64,000 nt of DNA from Rhodobacter sp. 24-YEA-8 (GCF_900105075.1 NZ_FNSK01000001.1:2617001-2681000), one strand, 5' to 3'. Positions 26,019 to 35,326 are shown, numbered from the stretch's first letter. The notes: generated by a model from the letters alone, not told the origin. Program-made: numbers and translations.

Positions 26019-28310
26019 ATGTCGAGCGGAATGCAGGATGAAGCAGCCCAGGCAGCGCGTCAGGCGGCGCTGAATTACCACGAATTCCCCAAGCCGGGTA
26101 AGCTGGAGATCCGCGCGACCAAGCCGCTTGCCACCGGCCGCGACCTGTCGCGCGCCTATTCGCCCGGCGTGGCCGAGGCCTGTCTCGAAATCAAGGCCGA
26201 CCCCTCCACCGCCTCGCGCTACACCGCGCGCGCCAACCTGGTTGCCGTGATTACCAACGGTACAGCGGTGCTGGGGCTGGGAAATATCGGCGCTCTGGCG
26301 TCAAAACCCGTGATGGAAGGTAAGGCCGTCCTCTTCAAAAAATTCGCTAATATCGACTGTTTTGACATTGAGGTGAACGAAAGCGACCCGGTCAAGCTGG
26401 CCGAAATTGTCTGCGCGCTGGAGCCATCCTTCGGCGCGATCAACCTTGAAGACATCAAGGCACCAGATTGTTTCATCGTTGAACAAATTTGCCGCGAACG
26501 GATGAACATCCCCGTTTTCCACGACGACCAGCATGGAACAGCCATCGTCGTCGGTGCGGCCGCGACCAATGCGATGATCGTCGCCGGCAAGAAATTCGAA
26601 GATATCAAACTGGTATCCACCGGTGGCGGCGCGGCAGGAATCGCCTGCCTCGAAATGCTGGTGAAACTCGGGGTCAAACGCGAGAATATCTGGCTTTGTG
26701 ACCTTGAAGGCCTCGTCTACCAGGGCCGCGAGACGCAGATGACGCCGCAAAAGGCGGCTTTCGCACAGGGCAGCACCCCGGCGACGCTCGCCGAGGTCAT
26801 CAGGGGCGCCGATATGTTCCTCGGCCTTTCCGGCCCCGGCGTGCTGACAGCGGAAATGGTCGCCACAATGACCGCAAAGCCGGTGATCTTCGCGCTGGCA
26901 AACCCCACGCCCGAGATCCTGCCCGCCGAGGCCCGCGCCGTCGCCCCGGACGCGATCATCGCCACCGGGCGGTCGGATTTCCCCAACCAGGTCAATAACG
27001 TCCTGTGCTTCCCCTTCATCTTTCGGGGCGCGCTGGATGTCGGCGCCACCACCATCAATGACGAGATGGAGCTCGCCTGTATCGAAGGCATCGCCGCGCT
27101 GGCACGCCAGACCACCTCGGCCGAGGCCGCTGCCGCCTATCAGGGTGAACAGCTGACCTTTGGCCCGGACTATCTGATTCCCAAACCCTTCGATCCACGT
27201 CTGATCGGCGTTGTTGCCTCGGCCGTGGCCTGTGCGGCGACCAGTTCCGGCGTGGCGGCCCGGCCGCTGACCGACCCCGATGCCTATAAGCGCAAGCTCG
27301 ACGGCTCGGTCTTCCGCTCGGCACTTCTGATGCGCCCGGTTTTCGAGGCGGCCCGCACCGTCACCCGCCGCATCGTCTTTGCTGAAGGCGAAGATGAGCG
27401 CGTGTTGCGCGCCGCGAATGCGATGCTTGAGGAAACCACCGACGTTCCGATCCTGATTGGCCGCCCCGAAGTGATCGAGTCACGCTGCGAACGCTATGGC
27501 CTCGCCATCCGGCCGGGCCGCGATTTCCATCTCGTTAACCCCGAGAATGACCCGCGCTACCGCGACTATTGGGGCACCTATCACGAGCTGATGGCGCGGC
27601 GCGGCGTCTCGCCCGACATCGCGCGCGCGGTGATGCGCACCAATACAACCGCCATCGCCGCCGTCATGGTGCATCGCGACGAGGCCGACAGCCTGATCTG
27701 CGGCACCTTCGGGCAATATCACTGGCATCTCAACTATATACGCCAGGTTCTCGCCCGCGACGGACGTCACGCGGTGGCGGCACTTTCGATGATGATCCTC
27801 GAAGATGGCCCGCTTTTTGTCGCCGATACCCATGTGAATGCCGAGCCCACCGCGCAGCAGATCATGGAAACCGCGATGGGTGCCGCCCGCCATCTGCGCC
27901 GCTTCGGTATCACGCCGAAAATTGCCTTCTGCTCGCAAAGCCAGTTCGGCAATATGGACAACCGCTCGGGCCGGGTGATGCGCGAGGCGCTGGAACTGCT
28001 CGACGCGCGCGAACCCGATTTCGCCTATGAGGGCGAGATGAATGTAGACACCGCGCTCGACCAGGAGCTGCGTGAGCGGTTGCTGCCGGGCGCTCGGTTC
28101 GAAGGCGCCGCGAATGTGCTGCTGTTCGCCTCGGCAGATACGGCGTCGGGGGTGCGCAACATCCTCAAGATGCGCGCCGGCGGCCTGGAGGTCGGGCCGA
28201 TCCTGATCGGGATGGGCAATAAGGCGCATGTGGTGACGCCGGCGATCACCGCGCGGGGCCTGCTGAACATGTCGGCCATCGCCGGCACGCCGGTTTCGCA
28301 TTACGGCTGA
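26019..28310 (+). CDS. maeB: NADP-type malic enzyme with phosphotransacetylase-like domain
   Basis: About 763 residues from the ATG at 26019, which follows GGGGAGGATAG. The N-terminal malic enzyme domain (about 20-160) includes the SRAYSPGVAEACLEI block and VITNGTAVLGLGNIGALASKPVMEGK. The NAD(P)-binding domain (about 165-400) has VVGAAATNAMI and STGGGAAGIACLEML. The C-terminal third (about 430-763) is phosphate acetyl/butyryltransferase-like (RRIVFAEGEDERVLRAANAM), a regulatory domain of MaeB proteins. It decarboxylates malate to pyruvate in the cytoplasm, feeding gluconeogenesis and NADPH. It is a single gene, with a hairpin but no T-run beyond its stop. Confidence 0.96.
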   Translation: MSSGMQDEAAQAARQAALNYHEFPKPGKLEIRATKPLATGRDLSRAYSPGVAEACLEIKADPSTASRYTARANLVAVITNGTAVLGLGNIGALASKPVMEGKAVLFKKFANIDCFDIEVNESDPVKLAEIVCALEPSFGAINLEDIKAPDCFIVEQICRERMNIPVFHDDQHGTAIVVGAAATNAMIVAGKKFEDIKLVSTGGGAAGIACLEMLVKLGVKRENIWLCDLEGLVYQGRETQMTPQKAAFAQGSTPATLAEVIRGADMFLGLSGPGVLTAEMVATMTAKPVIFALANPTPEILPAEARAVAPDAIIATGRSDFPNQVNNVLCFPFIFRGALDVGATTINDEMELACIEGIAALARQTTSAEAAAAYQGEQLTFGPDYLIPKPFDPRLIGVVASAVACAATSSGVAARPLTDPDAYKRKLDGSVFRSALLMRPVFEAARTVTRRIVFAEGEDERVLRAANAMLEETTDVPILIGRPEVIESRCERYGLAIRPGRDFHLVNPENDPRYRDYWGTYHELMARRGVSPDIARAVMRTNTTAIAAVMVHRDEADSLICGTFGQYHWHLNYIRQVLARDGRHAVAALSMMILEDGPLFVADTHVNAEPTAQQIMETAMGAARHLRRFGITPKIAFCSQSQFGNMDNRSGRVMREALELLDAREPDFAYEGEMNVDTALDQELRERLLPGARFEGAANVLLFASADTASGVRNILKMRAGGLEVGPILIGMGNKAHVVTPAITARGLLNMSAIAGTPVSHYG

Positions 28311-28326
28311 GCCTGCGCTGACACTG

Positions 28327-28356
28327 GCAGCGGGGAGAGAATCACCTCTCCGCTGC
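28327..28356 (+). terminator. Hairpin after maeB, no clear T-run
   Basis: An 11-bp stem with one G-T pair (28327-28337 with 28346-28356) and an eight-base loop lies 16 bases after the maeB stop. AAGGCG follows, so it may stabilise the transcript or work with Rho rather than as a classic terminator. Confidence 0.5.
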
Positions 28357-28378
28357 AAGGCGCATCGTGCTGCGGGGA

Positions 28379-28469
28379 TTTGCAAACTTCCCTTGATTTC
28401 GCGCTGCGCACGCAGTCAAACATGATTTTGCAAATATTTCGCAACCCATTATCGCGAATTCTGCAAACC
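28379..28469 (+). promoter_or_regulatory. TTTGCAAA-type operator cluster before prpE
   Basis: TTTGCAAAC at 28379-28387, TTTTGCAAA at 28426-28434, the related TTCGCAAC at 28438-28445 and CTGCAAACC at about 28461-28469 lie within 90 bases, ending about 92 bases before the prpE ATG. TTTGCAAA repeats are the reported binding sites of ScfR-family short-chain fatty-acyl-CoA regulators (PccR in Rhodobacter sphaeroides, RamB). The match to a propionate gene is the main support; the regulator gene is not in the window. Confidence 0.55.
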
Positions 28470-28561
28470 AATGCGATTCCGGCAGCACTGTTGCCGGTAA
28501 CAAAGTTGCGCCCTTCGATACCCTGGCATAACAAACGCTTAAGTCAGGAGGAGGAGCAGGG

Positions 28562-30451
28562 ATGGGGTATCGCGACGTCTACGCGCAATGGAAATCCGAC
28601 CCGGACGGGTTCTGGATGGAGCAGGCCCAGGGCATCGACTGGGCAAAACAGCCCTCCCGCGCGCTGAATGCCGACCACGCACCGAATTACGAATGGTTCG
28701 CTGACGGGCTGGTGAATACCTGCTGGAACGCAGTTGACCGGCATGTCGAAGCCGGGCGCGGCGAACAGCTGGCGATCATCCATGACAGCCCGGTCACCCA
28801 TCTGAAAAAGGGCATCACCTACCGCGAATTACAAAAACGCGTGGCCAGCCTCGCAGGTGCGCTGCGGGCCAAAGGCGTGACCAAGGGCGACCGGGTCATC
28901 ATCTATATGCCGATGATCCCCGAGGCGCTGGAAGCGATGCTGGCCTGCGGCCGGCTCGGCGCGATCCACTCGGTCGTCTTCGGCGGGTTTGCAGCCAATG
29001 AACTGGCGGTGCGCATCAATGACTGCACCCCCAAGGCGATCATCGCAGCATCCTGCGGCATCGAACCCTCGCGCATCGTACATTACAAACCACTGCTGGA
29101 TGCCGCCATCGACCAGGCCGTCCACAAGCCTGACTTCTGTGTTATTTTTCAGCGTGAACAAGAGGTTGCCCAACTGATCGAGGGCCGCGATGTCGCCTGG
29201 CACAGTTTTCAGTATGGCGTTGAGCCCGCCGAATGCCTGCCCGTCGAAGGCAATCACCCGGCCTATATCCTTTACACCTCCGGCACCACCGGCGCGCCGA
29301 AGGGCGTGATCCGCGCGACCGGCGGCCATCTCGTCGCGCTGAACTGGACCATGAAGGCGATCTACGACATGGACCCCGGCGAGGTCTTCTGGGCCGCGTC
29401 AGACGTGGGCTGGGTCGTTGGTCACAGCTATATCTGCTACGCGCCGCTGATCAGAGGCTGCACCACCATCGTATTCGAGGGGAAACCCGTCGGCACGCCG
29501 GATGCCGGCACCTTCTGGCGGGTGATCGCGGAAAACAAGGTGAAGAGCTTCTTTACCGCACCGACCGCGCTCCGGGCCATAAAGCGCGACGACCCTGCCG
29601 GGGAATTCGTCAAAGATTACAATATGAAGCATCTGAAATACTGCTTCCTCGCCGGCGAGCGCGCTGATCCCGACACCATCGCCTGGGCGGCGCGGCATCT
29701 GAATGTGCCGGTAATCGACCATTGGTGGCAGACCGAGACCGGCTGGGCCATTGCCGCCAATCCGATGGGTATTGAAGCGCTGCCCATCAAACCCGGCAGC
29801 CCTTCGGTGCCGATGCCCGGATATGATATCCAGGTGCTGGATGAAGGCGGGCATCCGGTGGCCTCCGGCACGCTTGGCGCAATTGCGGTGAAACTGCCAT
29901 TGCCTCCCGGCAACCTGCCCGGGCTGTGGAATGCCGAAGACCGTTTCAAAAAGAGCTATCTCTCTCATTTCCCTGGCTTTTACGAGACAGGAGATGCCGG
30001 TTATATCGACGAAGACGGCTATCTCTACATCATGGCCCGCACCGATGATGTGATCAATGTGGCAGGCCACCGGCTTTCGACCGGCGCGATGGAAGAGGTG
30101 CTGGCCTCGCATCCGGATGTCGCCGAATGTGCGGTGATCGGGGTGGCCGACACGCTGAAAGGCCAATCACCCCTGGGCTTTTTGTGCCTGAACAAGGGCA
30201 CCAGCCGCCCATATGACGATGTGGTGAAGGAATGCGTGAAACTGATGCGCGACCGCATCGGCCCGGTCGCTGATTTCAAACGCGCGCTGGTGATCGACCG
30301 CCTGCCGAAGACCCGATCGGGCAAGATCCTGCGCGGCACCATGGTGAAAATCGCCGATGGCACCGAATGGAAAATGCCCGCAACAATCGACGACCCCGTG
30401 ATCCTCGACGAGATCACAATTGCGCTGAAATCCATCGGCCTCGCCGGCTGA
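28562..30451 (+). CDS. prpE: Propionyl-CoA synthetase PrpE
   Basis: A 629-residue acyl-CoA synthetase (ANL superfamily). The N-terminus YRDVYAQWKSDPDGFW, the AMP-binding loop YTSGTTGAPKGVIR near residue 238, HWWQTETGW near 395, MARTDDVINVAGHRLSTGAMEE and the C-terminal PKTRSGKILRG (acylation-site Lys) are all present. These favour PrpE over acetyl-CoA synthetase: the opening is PrpE-like and the protein is about 20 residues shorter than Acs. It activates propionate with ATP and CoA. The start is ATG at 28562 after GGAGGAGGAGCAG. Its own upstream region carries TTTGCAAA sites. Confidence 0.93.
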   Translation: MGYRDVYAQWKSDPDGFWMEQAQGIDWAKQPSRALNADHAPNYEWFADGLVNTCWNAVDRHVEAGRGEQLAIIHDSPVTHLKKGITYRELQKRVASLAGALRAKGVTKGDRVIIYMPMIPEALEAMLACGRLGAIHSVVFGGFAANELAVRINDCTPKAIIAASCGIEPSRIVHYKPLLDAAIDQAVHKPDFCVIFQREQEVAQLIEGRDVAWHSFQYGVEPAECLPVEGNHPAYILYTSGTTGAPKGVIRATGGHLVALNWTMKAIYDMDPGEVFWAASDVGWVVGHSYICYAPLIRGCTTIVFEGKPVGTPDAGTFWRVIAENKVKSFFTAPTALRAIKRDDPAGEFVKDYNMKHLKYCFLAGERADPDTIAWAARHLNVPVIDHWWQTETGWAIAANPMGIEALPIKPGSPSVPMPGYDIQVLDEGGHPVASGTLGAIAVKLPLPPGNLPGLWNAEDRFKKSYLSHFPGFYETGDAGYIDEDGYLYIMARTDDVINVAGHRLSTGAMEEVLASHPDVAECAVIGVADTLKGQSPLGFLCLNKGTSRPYDDVVKECVKLMRDRIGPVADFKRALVIDRLPKTRSGKILRGTMVKIADGTEWKMPATIDDPVILDEITIALKSIGLAG

Positions 30452-30624
30452 TTCCGGCGGATTTGCGAGTTGCGGCGCTGTGTCCTGACCGGCACGGCGC
30501 CCTTCTCACATCGGAACCAGGCGGGAATCCGTCCTTGACGCCGGGTCCGACTGCCTGAATGACGCGAGGCACTGGACCTGACACTCTGGTCGTGCCAGCT
30601 TACGCCATTGTGGAAGAAAGAAAT

Positions 30625-30637
30625 TTCATTCCATGAA
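30625..30637. promoter_or_regulatory. Palindrome upstream of response-regulator gene
   Basis: TTCAT-TCC-ATGAA, a five-base inverted repeat in an AT-rich patch (30617-30646) about 80 bases before the regulator start. It may be an operator or part of the promoter; nothing further supports it. Confidence 0.3.
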
Positions 30638-30715
30638 TATTATTTCCCTGGCCTGTTTGATGGCTGAATTGATGTGCTCCCTGCCAGATTGGCAGACAGT
30701 CCGGGTGTGAGTCAG

Positions 30716-32179
30716 ATGCGGATACCTGTTCTGCTGGTTGAAGATACGCCATCGTTGCAATTTGTTTACCGTTCCGTCCTGACTGCTGCCGGAATGAATG
30801 TGCATCCCGCCGGCAGCGCGTCAGAGGCGCTGCAGCTGCTGCATCAGGTGAAACCCGGGGTGGTCATTCTCGATCTCATGTTGCCCGATCGCGATGGTCT
30901 GGCGCTGATGTCCGAAATGCTGGCCATCAACCCTGACCTTTGTGTTGTGGTCATGTCGGCGCAGGGATCGGTCGACCGGGCCGTGGCGGCGATGCGGGCG
31001 GGGGCTTTTGACTTCCTGCTTAAACCCTTCGAAGAAAACCGGTTTCTCGCGGCAGTCCGTGCCGCGGTTCTGGCCGCCGAGGAAACCGCCCCCGGCCAGC
31101 CGGCGCCGAAACGACGGGCGGAGACCGCCGCCAGCAGCGATCCTGCCGCCAGCATCGGCTCCTCCGAGGCGATGAAACAGGTGCATCGGGTGATTTCATC
31201 GGTTGCGGGCTCCATCGCCACTGTTTTCATCACCGGCGAAAGCGGCACCGGCAAAGAGCTTGCAGCCATCGCCCTGCACACCCAATCGCCGCGCGCGCGC
31301 GGCCCGTTTATTGCTCTGAACTGCGGCGCAATCCCGCATGACCTGCTGGAATCCGAGGTATTCGGCCATCTGAAAGGCAGTTTCACCGGCGCCATCGCCG
31401 ATAAGCCCGGTGCAGCAATGGCGGCGGATGGTGGGACGCTGTTTCTTGACGAGGTCTGCGAGATGGCACCGGCGCTGCAGACCAAGCTTCTGCGCTTCCT
31501 GCAGACCTCGATGGTGCAGCCGCTCGGCGCAACCCGACCGCAAAAGGTTGATGTCCGGATCATCTGCGCCACCAATCAGGACCCGCTCGATGCGGTGCGG
31601 CGCGGGCAGTTCCGCGAAGACCTCTATTACCGCCTGCATGTGGTGCCTCTGCATATGCCACCTTTGCGGGATCGCGGCCGCGACGCCGCCGAAATCGCCG
31701 AGGTCGCGCTGCGCCGCTTTGGCGGTGAGGAGGGTAAGAGCTTCGCAGGAGTCGCGCCCGAGACACAGCGGATCCTGTTGCGCTACCGCTGGCCGGGCAA
31801 TGTGCGTCAGCTTTTGAATGTTATGCGCAATATCGCGGTGATGCAGCCGGGCGGCCTTGTGACGCCGGATATGCTGCCCGTCGAAATGCTGCGCGACGAC
31901 CCTGGTCAGCATCGGGGGGCCTCACCTCCAGACGCGCCCCTCGAGACCGCGGGTGGGACCACCAGGTCCCGGGCGGCCGGCTTTACGCCAGTCGCTGCGC
32001 GTCTTGACGACGCCGAGCCCGTTTTCGCAGGAAAAACCCTTGCCGAGATCGAACGCATGGCCATCGAAGCGGCACTTGCGCGTCATCAGGGCTCGGTTCC
32101 AAAAGCGGCCCATGATCTCGATATCTCGGTCTCGACACTGTACCGCCGGATCGAATCCTGGAAGTCAGGCCAGAGCTGA
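30716..32179 (+). CDS. Sigma-54-type response regulator (NtrC family)
   Basis: 487 residues from the ATG at 30716; a GTG at 30707 and the track start at 30674 are alternatives. The receiver domain (about 4-115) has acidic pocket E9-D10, phospho-acceptor D53 in ILDLMLPD and K103 in LLKPF. The AAA+ domain has Walker A GESGTGKE at 174-181, Walker B TLFLDEV and the loop-1 motif GSFTGA at 221-226 instead of GAFTGA. The C-terminus is a Fis-type helix-turn-helix (ALARHQGSVPKAAHDLDISVSTLYRRI). It should be phosphorylated by a histidine kinase and act with RpoN, but no kinase or rpoN is nearby, so the signal is unknown. Confidence 0.93.
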   Translation: MRIPVLLVEDTPSLQFVYRSVLTAAGMNVHPAGSASEALQLLHQVKPGVVILDLMLPDRDGLALMSEMLAINPDLCVVVMSAQGSVDRAVAAMRAGAFDFLLKPFEENRFLAAVRAAVLAAEETAPGQPAPKRRAETAASSDPAASIGSSEAMKQVHRVISSVAGSIATVFITGESGTGKELAAIALHTQSPRARGPFIALNCGAIPHDLLESEVFGHLKGSFTGAIADKPGAAMAADGGTLFLDEVCEMAPALQTKLLRFLQTSMVQPLGATRPQKVDVRIICATNQDPLDAVRRGQFREDLYYRLHVVPLHMPPLRDRGRDAAEIAEVALRRFGGEEGKSFAGVAPETQRILLRYRWPGNVRQLLNVMRNIAVMQPGGLVTPDMLPVEMLRDDPGQHRGASPPDAPLETAGGTTRSRAAGFTPVAARLDDAEPVFAGKTLAEIERMAIEAALARHQGSVPKAAHDLDISVSTLYRRIESWKSGQS

Positions 32180-32201
32180 CGGCGCGCAACCCAACGAAAT
32201 A

Positions 32202-32966
32202 TCAGACAAACTGCTCTCGGATCAGCCGTTCCTCAAGGCCATGCCCGGGGTCGAACAACAGGCGATAGCTGATTTCGGAATTTGAACGGACCACGACCGA
32301 GATCACATCGCGGACCGAATTGCGGCTGTCGGCATCGGCCATGACCGGGCGCTTATCCGAATCGAGAACATCAAAGCGCACTTCGGCTGTCTTCGGCAAA
32401 AGCGCCCCACGCCAGCGGCGCGGGCGGAAAGCCGACATCGCCGTCAGGGCCAGAACATCGGCGCCGATCGGCAGAATCGCCCCATGCGCCGAGTAGTTAT
32501 AGGCGGTCGACCCGGCCGGGGTCGCCACCAGCGCCCCGTCACAGACCAGCTCCGCCATCCGTTCACGACCGTCAATCGAAACCCGCAAACGCGCCGCCTG
32601 CGGTCCCTGCCGCAGGAGCGACACTTCATTGACCGCAAGCGCGTTGGTGACCTTGCCGCGCACGTTTTCGGCCTGCATCGAGAGCGGATTGAGCAGCGCC
32701 TCTTCGGCCAGTTGCAGCCGTTCGGGCAGCCCGTCATCGATATAGGCATTCATCAGAAAGCCGATGGTGCCGCAATTCATGCCATAGACCGGCAGATCGC
32801 GCCCCGATTGCGCATGCAGCGTCTCAAGCATGAACCCGTCACCACCCAGGGCGACCACAACCGAGGCACGACGCAGGTCGGTCTGCCCATAGCGGGCCGT
32901 CAGCCGCGCCAGTGCCGATTGCGCCGCCGGGGCCTTCGAGGCCGTAAACCTGATTTTTGGCTGCAT
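32202..32966 (-). CDS. nadK: NAD kinase
   Basis: A 254-residue protein with the NAD-kinase motif VVALGGDGFMLETLH (the GGDG site), then YGMNCGTIGFLMN and the C-terminal TPAGSTAYNYSAHGAILPIGADVLALTAMSAFRPRRWRGALLP, with GSTAY forming part of the substrate pocket. It phosphorylates NAD to NADP in the cytoplasm. It starts at ATG 32966 and is followed, at the convergent end, by the response-regulator gene with a 22-base gap. Length matches alphaproteobacterial NadK. Confidence 0.95.
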   Translation of the reverse strand: MQPKIRFTASKAPAAQSALARLTARYGQTDLRRASVVVALGGDGFMLETLHAQSGRDLPVYGMNCGTIGFLMNAYIDDGLPERLQLAEEALLNPLSMQAENVRGKVTNALAVNEVSLLRQGPQAARLRVSIDGRERMAELVCDGALVATPAGSTAYNYSAHGAILPIGADVLALTAMSAFRPRRWRGALLPKTAEVRFDVLDSDKRPVMADADSRNSVRDVISVVVRSNSEISYRLLFDPGHGLEERLIREQFV

Positions 32967-33262
32967 CCCACCTCTCCGTCAGGTCGCAACCCTGACCCCG
33001 GCGGGGCGGAAACTCAAGGGCTGGCGCACCCTGTCTTTCACCCGGGCAGTGTCCCGGCCCCCCCCTGGCCTCATTGTTCCCGCCAGGAAGTTTCCGGGGC
33101 AGGCAGCAGGCACCTGGGAACAGCCGCCATCCCGGGCGCAACCAGCCCTGATTTCGTCACCATATCGCAACGGGTCGCTTTCCGGCCTTTCCCTGGCGGG
33201 GTACGTGTTCTAAACAACCGGCAACCAAAAATACCATCCCGCATGGCCCAACGGAGACGAGT
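32967..33262. other. Divergent region nadK/glyA, nothing decisive
   Basis: About 296 bases holding promoters for nadK (minus) and glyA (plus). A small AT-richer patch near 33213-33240 precedes glyA. No conserved riboswitch core, terminator or small ORF was recognised; it is too GC-rich for a clear -10 call. Confidence 0.4.
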
Positions 33263-34558
33263 ATGACCGCCCAGACCCGCGATTCCGGCTTTTTCACCGA
33301 ATCTCTTTCCTCGCGCGACCCCGAACTTTTCGGAGCGGTGCGCTCTGAACTTGGCCGTCAGCGCGATGAGATCGAGCTGATCGCGAGCGAGAACATCGTC
33401 TCCCTCGCGGTTCTTGAGGCCCAGGGCTCGGTGCTCACGAACAAATATGCCGAGGGCTATCCGGGCAAGCGCTATTACGGCGGCTGCCAGTATGTGGACA
33501 TCGCCGAAACTCTCGCGATCGAGCGCGCGAAAGAGCTTTTTGGCTGCAAATTCGCGAATGTGCAGCCGAATTCCGGCAGTCAGATGAACCAGGCGGTCTT
33601 TCTCGCGCTTTTGCAGCCGGGCGACACCTTTATGGGGCTCGATCTGAATTCGGGCGGACACCTCACCCATGGCTCGCCGGTCAATATGTCCGGTAAATGG
33701 TTCAAGGTTGTCTCTTATGGTGTGCGCCAGCAAGACCAGCGCCTCGACATGGACGAGGTGCGCAAGAAAGCCCTCGAGCACAGGCCGAAGCTGATCCTGG
33801 CGGGGGGCACCGCCTATAGCCGTGAATGGGACTGGGCCGCCTTCCGGGCGATTGCTGATGAGATCGGTGCTTACCTCCATGTTGATATGGCGCATATCGC
33901 GGGCCTCGTGGCTGGCGGCGTGCATGCCTCGCCCCTGCCCCATGCCCATGTGGTGACCACCACGACCCATAAGAGCCTGCGCGGCCCGCGTGGGGGTATG
34001 GTGCTCACAAATGATGAAGACATCGCTAAGAAAATCAATTCGGCGGTCTTCCCCGGCCTGCAGGGCGGCCCGCTGATGCATGTGATCGCCGCCAAAGCGG
34101 TCGCATTCGGCGAAGCGCTGCGTCCGGAGTTCAAGGCCTATGCCGCCCAGGTGAAAACCAATGCGGCAGCGATGGCGGATGAGCTGATGAAGGGCGGGAT
34201 CGATATCGTCTCGGGCGGCACCGACAACCATCTCTGCCTCGCCGATCTGCGGCCCAAGAAGGTGACCGGCAAGGCGGCCGAGGCCGCGCTTGGCCGCGCC
34301 CATATCACCTGCAACAAGAACGGCGTGCCGTTTGACCCGGAAAAGCCGTTCGTGACCTCGGGCATCCGTCTGGGCGCGCCGGCAGGCACCACGCGCGGGT
34401 TCGGCGAGGCCGAATTCCGCCAGATCTCGCGCTGGATCGTCGAAGTGGTTGATGGGCTCGCCGCCAATGGCGAAGACGGCAACGGCGAGGTCGAGGCCAA
34501 AGTGAAGGCCGAGGTTCAGGCGCTCTGCGACAGGTTCCCGCTTTACCCGACCCTCTGA
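33263..34558 (+). CDS. glyA: Serine hydroxymethyltransferase
   Basis: A 431-residue PLP enzyme. Conserved blocks in order: [39 protein letters not shown] near the N-terminus, [10 protein letters not shown] about residue 130, [12 protein letters not shown], and the PLP-lysine block [14 protein letters not shown]. It interconverts serine and glycine with tetrahydrofolate, supplying one-carbon units; it is a homodimer or tetramer in the cytoplasm. The start is ATG at 33263 after GGAGACGAGT. It is a single gene with a strong terminator. Confidence 0.98.
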   Translation: MTAQTRDSGFFTESLSSRDPELFGAVRSELGRQRDEIELIASENIVSLAVLEAQGSVLTNKYAEGYPGKRYYGGCQYVDIAETLAIERAKELFGCKFANVQPNSGSQMNQAVFLALLQPGDTFMGLDLNSGGHLTHGSPVNMSGKWFKVVSYGVRQQDQRLDMDEVRKKALEHRPKLILAGGTAYSREWDWAAFRAIADEIGAYLHVDMAHIAGLVAGGVHASPLPHAHVVTTTTHKSLRGPRGGMVLTNDEDIAKKINSAVFPGLQGGPLMHVIAAKAVAFGEALRPEFKAYAAQVKTNAAAMADELMKGGIDIVSGGTDNHLCLADLRPKKVTGKAAEAALGRAHITCNKNGVPFDPEKPFVTSGIRLGAPAGTTRGFGEAEFRQISRWIVEVVDGLAANGEDGNGEVEAKVKAEVQALCDRFPLYPTL

Positions 34559-34574
34559 CCAGATCCGAAAATCA

Positions 34575-34605
34575 AAAAAGCGCCGGGTTTCCCGGCGCTT
34601 TTTTT
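34575..34605 (+). terminator. Terminator after glyA
   Basis: AAAAAGCGCCGGG (34575-34587), a TTT loop and CCCGGCGCTTTTTTT make a perfect stem, with seven G/C pairs plus A-T pairs, followed by a T-run. The upstream A-run makes it bidirectional, so it also ends transcription from the right. Confidence 0.96.
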
Positions 34606-34630
34606 ATCGTGTTATGAGGTCTAACTGAGG

Positions 34631-34780
34631 TCAGGCGCGACCGACTTGCAGGTTCGCCGCAACCGGGCGTCCGGTATAGGTTCGGTCATCCACCCGGATC
34701 ACTACGGTGCCATCCGCGTTCTGGCTGACCATCAAACCCTGCACCGAAATGCAGCTGCCGATTGAGATTGTGCGCAACAT
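34631..34780 (-). CDS. Small conserved-looking hypothetical protein, 49 aa
   Basis: An ORF of 49 codons from the ATG at 34780 (complement CAT), preceded by a GGGGAGAAGG stretch that is a good ribosome-binding site. The product starts MLRTISIGSCISVQGLM and ends RTYTGRPVAANLQVGRA. It is soluble, with two short beta-like halves (TVVIRVDDRTYTGRPV). I recall similar short MLRT..GSC..VQG proteins in Rhodobacterales but cannot confirm this here. It has its own AT-rich upstream region and ends into the bidirectional glyA terminator. Function unknown. Confidence 0.7.
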   Translation of the reverse strand: MLRTISIGSCISVQGLMVSQNADGTVVIRVDDRTYTGRPVAANLQVGRA

Positions 34781-34902
34781 TCCTAACCTTCTCCCCCACA
34801 GGAATTTAATTAAGTTTCACTCAACATGCTCATTTTTGAAACAGAAAAGTTAAAGAAACGGAAACAAAAACGGCAGAAAAATGACGATTGCTGCGTAACC
34901 GC
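34781..34902. other. AT-rich leader upstream of the 49-aa gene
   Basis: About 120 bases with AT content well above the surroundings (TTTAATTAAG, TTTTTGAAACAG, AAACGGAAACAAAAACGG). It must contain the promoter of the small gene and may yield a long 5' leader. No tRNA or known RNA motif was recognised. Confidence 0.4.
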
Positions 34903-35301
34903 TCACAACCAGTCGCGCAAAATCGGGATCAGGGGCAGATCAGCAGGCGGCATCGGGTAGTCACGCAGCCTGTCAGGCGCAACCCAGGCGAGAACCTGGC
35001 CCTCGCGCGCTACCGGAATGCCGTCCCATTTGCGGCAGGCAAAAAGCGGCATCAACAGGTGGAAATCATCATAGCTGTGGCTGGCGAAGGTCAGCGGGGC
35101 CAGGCAGCTTTTCCAGGTATCAATGCCGATTTCCTCTTTCAGCTCGCGGATCAGGCAGGCCTCCGGGGTCTCCCCCGGTTCGACCTTGCCGCCGGGAAAT
35201 TCCCACAACCCGGCAAGGCTTTTGCCTGGCGGGCGCTGTGCAAGCAGGATGCGGCCATCGGCGTCAATCAGGGCGACGGCGGAAACGAGAAGGGTTTTCA
35301 T
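34903..35301 (-). CDS. mutT: MutT-type 8-oxo-dGTP diphosphatase
   Basis: A 132-residue NUDIX hydrolase. The NUDIX box reads GKVEPGETPEACLIRELKEEIGI, with all catalytic Glu residues present. The N-terminus VALIDADGRILLAQRPPGKSLAGLWEFPGGK is the MutT form, favouring 8-oxo-dGTP clean-up over other NUDIX roles. It starts at ATG 35301, 25 bases past the dispersed repeat, and could be co-transcribed with argJ, which ends 72 bases upstream. Confidence 0.92.
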   Translation of the reverse strand: MKTLLVSAVALIDADGRILLAQRPPGKSLAGLWEFPGGKVEPGETPEACLIRELKEEIGIDTWKSCLAPLTFASHSYDDFHLLMPLFACRKWDGIPVAREGQVLAWVAPDRLRDYPMPPADLPLIPILRDWL

Positions 35302-35326
35302 GCAGGTCTCGGTCTGGCCGGAGCCG

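Noticed and set aside
33180..33262. Riboswitch upstream of glyA
   Set aside because: No glycine, SAM or folate-type conserved core could be recognised by eye.
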